Assembly: GCF_026151205.1 (NCBI RefSeq)
Contig: NC_087077.1
Location: 10,221,983-10,285,982, forward strand
DNA from: Bolinopsis microptera
Taxonomy: Eukaryota; Ctenophora; Tentaculata; Lobata; Bolinopsidae
Direction of reading: 5' to 3'
Length of the DNA stretch: 64,000 bases
Program-made: the position numbers and the translations under genes
The notes under the pieces: generated by a model
The model's input: the letters and a program-made list of their open reading frames with translations, nothing else
What the model was told of the DNA's origin: nothing
The model's database searches: none
Part shown: piece by piece, positions 58,601 through 64,000 of the stretch
Layout: the number at the start of each line of letters is the position of its first letter
Numbering within the stretch: position 1 is the first letter of the stretch

Positions 58601-61600
58601 GAATACTATTGACGATTTCTACAATTATACACCGTGACCGGAGGACAACTCTTTCGACAAAGCAGGGAAAATGGACGCTGACCCTCCTTAATTATCTAAT
58701 TTAATAATCAATCAATCAATGAATTAATTAATTAATTAATTAATTAATTAATTAATTAGTATAATATAGAGCTCTTACACCGGGGGAGGCGGCGGCTGCA
58801 GGTTCTGTGGCTCCTCGTACCCAGGGTAGTTGTCCACATCAGCATAATCCTTCTTGTCCAAGTAGGACGCTCTCATTGCGTCCGGATCTATATTCCTGAT
58901 TCGTAGCTGTCTGGTGTAGGGGATATGTCTGGTTTTTCATTAAAGTCATGGTTTTAAAATTAAACAGAAATCATTTCACGAAATCATTTTCGACTGTTCA
59001 CTATTCGAGTATATTGACCATGATAATCACCAAGAAAATTTACCTGTCCAACTCATGTAATTTTCTAGAGTTTTCTTTTATTTCCAATTTTATAGCTTTT
59101 AATGCGTTATCAATTTTTCGCAAGCAACTCTGAGTCTGAAAATATCAAAAGATTAACATGATGAACTATGCAGTAACTAATCAAGATCGTATTAGATAAA
59201 AGAATATCTCAATGATTAACAATAAAGTAATGAATAAATGCATAAATGAATAAGAAACGAACGAATAAAGATGGAAATATAACTTCAAAAGATATGATCT
59301 GATTTACCAGAGTACCGGTATCTAAAAAATATCTGTTTTCAATACCAACAAACCGCACTTACCATACTGTGCTTTAACTCTAAATCACAACTTACCATAC
59401 TGTGCTTTAACTCTAAATCACACTTACCATACTGTGCTTTAACTCTAAATCGTCGAGCACACGCTCTTCTGTCCTCCGTTGACTTTTTAACGCATTTGAT
59501 TGTTCGTTCATAAGAGTCAATGCACTTTGCGACCTGGAATTTAGGCATTACCTTACTTTTCAAGCATTTAGATAGATATAAATTTATAAAATCTAAATCA
59601 AACTAAGTTGTCCAAAAGACAAATATCATAGTAAATCTTGCGGACTTTGACCAATATTGACGGTTTACTCACGACATCTTGTATCGTTCCTCGAAAAGCA
59701 CGGATTGAGCTGACAACCAGTTGATAATATCTTGCTGGGCGGTTTGTATTCTGTTTATTGTCTCGATCTTTTCTACATATTCCTGCTTCTTATTTGCCTG
59801 CCCCTGCAAAAAGATTGGTGTGACATACCTGGCTCTTATTAAGTAAGATCACCAGCCAAGCACCAGCCACACATATTACCGAATACTCAAGATGCCAGGG
59901 GAGGTTCCAAAATATTTTAAAAAATCGATGTTCAAACGCTTCAACTCGTAACAGAGCAAAACCCCCGAATTTCTCATCGTTGAGAAAACTTGAAAATCTT
60001 ACCTCGAAATTTTTGGTGAGCTCCTCAAGCATGTCGCTTATGGTGTTGTACTGATTCTCTAGATCCCCTGCTTCATCACGACCTCGAGCCTGCAAAGGAG
60101 AAAAAATATTTGTTTATTGTAGTGAGAGTTATCAAAATTTACTTTCATCAAAAAATACCTTTATATTCCGTTAATAATTTTCTTTGAAATTATTTTAGCA
60201 AGCCTGTTATTTATGGGTAACCTAGTTTGTAGTCGCTAAAGACAATAAGTGTATCTGTGGTGTTACCTACTGTCATATTGATAAGAGTGTGCTCTGCATG
60301 GTGCACGTGTGCTCTTGGCACACTTGTAAAACAACTACGTTCAATTTTGGTTTATCGATAAACGTCAACTTAATGCACAATCAAGCAAGCTGAAGAACTA
60401 TTTCATACGTATCAAATTGGATGTGCTTTCTCTGGAGATAATATAGTGCGTGCTTAAGGGGGCCGGGGGGGGTCTTCATCAAAATTCTCTCGAAATTGAC
60501 TTTGTAGTTGTTTCTGATGGAGGGGAGTGATATCTATCAGCTGTTTTTGGTCCCATGGAAAAATATTTTTCCTAACCGAAAATATTGCCGGTCAAAGGTC
60601 AGCGCTTATGTGTAATTGTATTGCGTGAGCGATTTTCAATCGCGCGCCCTGAAAATCGAGTCTAAAAATCTATCTCCTCCTACATTTTTTGAGCAATCAC
60701 CCTGAAACTTTCAGGATATGTTCTAAGGACCATTTAGAAGAGATTGTCGGGCCAGAATTTTGAGATAGGCCTTAGAAAATTTTTTATTCGATTTTGAAAA
60801 TCTTGGACCTGAAAAAATCGTCAAAATACGAGGTCCAAGATTTTCAAAATCGAATAAAAAATTTTCTAAGGCCTATCTCAAAATTCTGGCCCGACAATCT
60901 CTTCTAAATGGTCCTTAGAACATATCCTGAAAGTTTCAGGGTGATTGCTCAAAAAATGTAGGAGAAGATAGATTTTTAGACTCGATTTTCAGGGCGCGCG
61001 ATTGAAAATCGCTCGCGCAATACAATTACACATAAGCGCTGACCTTTGACCGGCAATATTTTCGGTTAGGAAAAATATTTTTCCATGGGACCAAAAACAG
61101 CTGATAGATATCACTCCCCTCCATCAGAAACAACTACAAAGTCAATTTCGAGAGAATTTTGATGAAGACCCCCCCCGGCCCCCTTAACTGTAACTATGAA
61201 GCATATAACGACAATATTGGTGTACAAACCTTATCATTGAGGTTGTAAAAAGAGAAGCTACAGGACGGAGCCTCATCCAGGACAAAGGAAAATGTAACCA
61301 TTTAAGCGACACACGATTGACTACAGACTCGTTAACAAACAAAAAACAGGTAATCTTAGACAGATTTTAAATTATGCCGACAAATACAGATTATACGATT
61401 TCAGTTCTACAGTTGTCTGAAGATGCTATTTTGAGTAGCAACCAAATCACATGTTCCTCCCCAATGTAGGATACAGATCTGTGGCTAATATCATGCTGCT
61501 CAAAGGACTGTTTCAGGTTTTGTTTCTGTTAATTATAGTGACGTGGACATGAGCCACATAATTTATCCTCGTGATCTGGATATAATTTAACAGTCGCGTT

Positions 61601-63662
61601 AAATATTCCAGATCATAGTGCGATAATATTTTTTAGACATATGTGATGATGACATGATAGTCCAGTCATTTATGGACATTTTTGGTTTGGTACCTGCAAA
61701 TTTCTTGATACTCACGAAACTTTGCCTCCCAAAAGGTATGAATGAACGATTTCCGAGGGAAGACATTTTTTACCGTGGGGAAACCCCAGGAGGGCCACGC
61801 CCATATTGGCCCAATGATGCAACTGACCGTTTGCTCCTGATGGTCGTAGAGACTTCAAAATTGGCTTAAACGAAGCCAAGTTGTCGAGGGAAAAACCGGA
61901 GAAAATTCGCACAAAATATATCAAAATTGGTTAAATTAGTCATTTTTGCCTCCCTTTATATGTTGATAACTCGAAAAATAAGCATTTTAAGGTACCTAAT
62001 GTTTCATAAGTTGTATATAAACATGGCCATTCTGCGCTGTTTGCACTAGTTTTAAAATCTCTAGGACCTTCATAGCCCAATTTACCAGATACTCATATTT
62101 TTCCATAATTTCTGGAACCGAAAATCAGTTTTCGGCAATAATTGAAAAAGTTAGCACTTAAAGGCATATTTGACTTCGTAAGTCAAAAATAAATGTGCCA
62201 ATTGCGGTTCTTTTGCATTGCATCCGAAGACCTCCTTACAGGAATAAATAAGTAAATACGGCATATCTCATGTTTTAAGTCTGCCACCGTAGAACCTAAT
62301 AGATTCAGACTGGCGAACAATTGTTGTGGAATAAAAAAAGGCCCAATATCGCCGTATCGGTTATGGCTGGGTGGCTCAGTTGTTAAATCTTCCTGCTTGT
62401 TAATCGCGAGGTACCAGGTTCGATTCCCAGCTGAGCTACCAGGCACCAGCCATGTGGTGAGCGCCAAGTGGCGTTATGATCTAGATACACACTTTTTAGA
62501 ACAACAGGCAACGTTAGGCCACTGTGAGCGCCCCTACCTAAAATTTATGCCCTACTCAGGAAAAGAAAGTATGGTACACACTGCCTTAACCGTCACTGGC
62601 CTAATGTATAATTGAATCCTTCGGCTTCCTGTGATTGGCCGGTTAAACTTCTGTAACAATGTGGTTGTTGAAATTTCCGAAGTAAAATAAGTGTTAGATA
62701 AAATAAAACTGACAGACAGAAGGACATGTGGTCTTACCAGTGGTCGTGGTAGAGGCTGCGTTAAACAAATGTCAAGACCACTGTTGTAATGGCTAAGTGA
62801 GCTAGATTTGAAGTGCTGGATCAGCAGGGTGACCGAACTGTACTCTAAGGGGTGACTGAAACCATACTTTCCATCGTGGTGTAAAACTCTTATCAGTTTG
62901 TTGACACCGGCTTTCCTGAAAAGGTGAGGATTAAGGTTTTTGTTTAACATTCTAGGAGGTTCAAGGAAATTCTGGGAAATTCTACCAATTCCTATATCAG
63001 TATAAAAGGAACACAATGTTAGACCGTGTCTATAATTGCCATCAATGGATGAACACAAACTCCCTGTAAACTTTAAATTACAGTATTAGACAAGGAATGT
63101 TTGGTCGAGGGTTCCTGTGTTATGCAGAGCTTTGCACGCATGCGCGCGCTGCAATCGTGTAATCTACACAATGGATGTGAGGTAACTTACGTGCGCTAAT
63201 TTCTTTTTTGGATAGAACAAACACTCCTAAACTAGCAATAGCAAATTATTATTCGTCCGGTTCAGCCTGCTCGTGGGTGGTCAGAAGATTTTACAGTTTT
63301 TAAACCCGGATACATTATATTGTGCTTGAAGCTTCCCACAAGGAATTTTTAAACAGAAAGACATTGTTATATGGCGCTGGCTGATGAGGCACGTCACTTA
63401 ACAAAATTTAAAGTGTGATGCAACCCTGCCACTTAAATTCATACTAACTTTTAATCATACGAAGAATAGAAATCTAACAACTCATGGTATGATTCAAGAA
63501 AGGAAACATAGGAATTCAGACAACAACAAAAAAACAATTAGTAAAATGGTAGCATTGATAAGTTACCTTAAAGTGAGCGTATAGTGTCCTTTAGCGTTCA
63601 TGGCATCTCTTACTAAAAACGTACCGTCTTCCTTATCTCTCATGGTTTCATTTACTTCCTCT
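55633..63662 (-). CDS. PIK3R: PI3-kinase regulatory subunit, p85/p55 type, 5' end outside the window
   Basis: An adaptor that binds phosphotyrosine proteins through SH2 domains and holds class IA PI3K catalytic subunits through its inter-SH2 coiled coil. Exons, 5' to 3': 63567-63662, 62738-62915, 60003-60089, 59673-59803, 59428-59533, 59044-59135, about 58821-58910, 56295-56444, 56014-56104, 55633-55737. N-SH2: DGTFLVRDA with the pTyr-binding Arg, then [16 protein letters not shown]. Inter-SH2: charged helices ([22 protein letters not shown]-like). C-SH2: [26 protein letters not shown], then [14 protein letters not shown] and [12 protein letters not shown] to the stop. Phases agree if the exon at 58910 ends at 58821 (gtacga donor); an alternative end at 58781 adds a proline-rich stretch but breaks the frame into the next exon. 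Two acceptors, 58910 and 58928, are both in frame. Exons before 63662 (SH3/BH or a short N-terminus) lie off the right edge. Confidence 0.93.
56189..56286. repeat. GAA/TTC microsatellite filling a PI3K intron
   Basis: About 98 bp of near-pure GAA (TTC on the coding strand) in the 190-bp intron between exons 56295-56444 and 56014-56104. It starts about 8 nt after the splice donor. The open frame of Glu residues here on the plus strand is an artefact. Confidence 0.95.
56994..57311. repeat. 17-bp minisatellite
   Basis: About 18 tandem copies of tactatatactacgtcc. Most are identical, with a few single-base variants and one 2-bp shift near 57262. The long open frames through it ([14 protein letters not shown]) come from the 17-nt period. 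Confidence 0.95.
57957..58240. repeat. Direct duplication in a PI3K intron
   Basis: The block starting cctggtagaatctgaatatg and ending ggaggctagaaggggggcac occurs at about 57959-58105 and again at about 58115-58239. The first copy has an extra repeat of agagcagggttatt and of cataat. Confidence 0.9.
59363..59434 (-). other. Triplicated splice donor of a PI3K exon
   Basis: The end of the exon at 59428-59533 plus its donor (agcacagtatg then gtaagt) is repeated three times, with donor positions after 59428, 59396 and 59363 (32 and 33 nt apart). Only the first keeps frame given the preceding exon. Use of the second or third would insert 32 or 65 nt, beginning GTA-AGT-GTG-ATT-TAG, a premature stop. 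Confidence 0.85.
60454..61187. mobile_element. 726-bp near-perfect palindrome flanked by TTAA
   Basis: Arms of about 355 bp (60458-about 60812 and about 60829-61183) are inverted copies with only about two mismatches seen, around a centre of about 20 bp (gaaaaaatcgtcaaaatacg). The tips read ttaagggggccggggg, so TTAA stands at both ends, compatible with a piggyBac-like target site. No coding capacity. It lies in a PI3K intron. Confidence 0.92.
61190..62355. other. PI3K intron sequence
   Basis: AT-rich intron sequence between the palindrome and the SINE-like element. No gene or further clear repeat was recognised. Confidence 0.45.
62363..62580 (+). mobile_element. tRNA-derived SINE-like sequence (possibly a decayed tRNA)
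   Basis: An internal polymerase III promoter pattern is visible: an A-box-like tggctcagttgttaa near 62371 and a B box ggttcgattcc near 62418, at tRNA spacing. Between them an anticodon-loop-like ttgttaa (GTT, Asn) is seen. Stem pairing is poor in the anticodon and T arms, so a functional tRNA is unlikely. A tail unrelated to tRNA follows. It lies in a PI3K intron, antisense to that gene. Confidence 0.5.
62916..63566. other. PI3K intron within the N-SH2 domain
   Basis: Intron between exons 63567-63662 and 62738-62915. Splice sites: gtaact donor and ttttcag acceptor on the minus strand. No other feature seen. Confidence 0.6.
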
Positions 63663-64000
63663 CTGAAATTATTTGAGTATAAATGCTAACAAAAAGCTAC
63701 ATATTTTGCGTAGAGAACAATACGTTTATACTTTAAAGGGTGCTTAAATGCTTATAAAGGTATAATGCTGAGCGTTCTTTTGATGTATGCCACTTGTTAA
63801 GGAAGTACACATAAGCAGAATATATTTATTATAGGTGAACGATCAATGATAATAAGATAACAGAGGTAAGTTTCGTTTTAAAGATTAAATGCTGCTTTAC
63901 ATAATAAACATATATTTGCCGCCAGTGCGATAAAACTATTGGTCCGGTGAAGAATATAAAAAGTGAAATGAGCGAGTGTTTTGTTATTTAGGGGATGTAA
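63663..64000. other. PI3K intron running off the right edge
   Basis: Sequence upstream of the first visible PI3K exon. The exon starts with a single base completing a codon, so another coding exon must lie beyond 64000. No exon was recognised here. Confidence 0.5.

Larger units (their letters stand above)
56445..58780. other. PI3K intron with tandem repeats
   Basis: Contains a 17-bp minisatellite, a duplicated block of about 150 bp and an AATT-type microsatellite (about 58718-58758), listed or noted separately. No convincing extra exon was found, though a small one cannot be excluded. Confidence 0.5.

Noticed and set aside
62363..62440. Functional tRNA-Asn
   Set aside because: The boxes are present but the anticodon and T stems have several mismatches.

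Overview
The window comes from an invertebrate metazoan nuclear genome that is AT-rich and crowded with repeats. Spliced genes with GT..AG introns, a proteasome subunit, a PI3-kinase regulatory subunit, an LDLa-rich GPCR, non-LTR and Penelope-like retroelements, several MITE families and TTAGGG-like motifs all fit an animal. I cannot name the phylum; a cnidarian-like or similar early-branching or marine invertebrate is a guess.

Layout. 1-3015 is a satellite array of about 184-bp units that runs off the left edge. 3591-16729 (+) is a complete nine-exon 26S proteasome subunit gene, PSMD12/Rpn5. Its 4.7-kb fourth intron holds an antisense single-exon gene (5700-8186, -) for a repeat-rich membrane-anchored protein. 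17687-18898 (-) is a single-exon GNAT-type acetyltransferase, convergent with PSMD12. 20215-21385 is a palindromic repeat element with TTAGGG-like runs.

The most interesting locus lies on the minus strand from 47210 down to 22244. A class A GPCR exon (7TM, LDLa-like ectodomain, about 31 tandem decapeptides in its tail) starts with a phase-1 splice acceptor, not an ATG. Upstream lie 20 tandem LDLa exons (40850-47210), each with phase 1-1 boundaries and the same Asp-Tyr start. I infer one gene for a giant LDLa-GPCR. Its roughly 14.3-kb intron is filled by nested transposons: a 13-kb segment bounded by inverted repeats, a decayed APE-type LINE, an intact R4/Dong-like LINE with a Myb-like domain and restriction-like endonuclease, a Penelope-like fragment with an inverted copy, and a 5'-truncated LINE tail. 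The LDLa exon introns carry PIF/Harbinger-like, hAT-like and TA-target MITEs; one MITE was apparently copied along with the exon.

47211-55632 is mostly repeats: CG-rich foldback elements, an 809-bp hAT-like element and LINE debris. 55633 to beyond the right edge (-) is a PI3K regulatory subunit (p85/p55 type) with N-SH2, inter-SH2 coiled coil and C-SH2. It has a triplicated splice donor, a TTC-rich intron, a 726-bp near-perfect palindrome at a TTAA site and a tRNA-derived SINE-like sequence. Its 5' exons lie outside the window.

The host genes share no visible pathway: proteasome lid, acetylation, cell-surface signalling and PI3K signalling.
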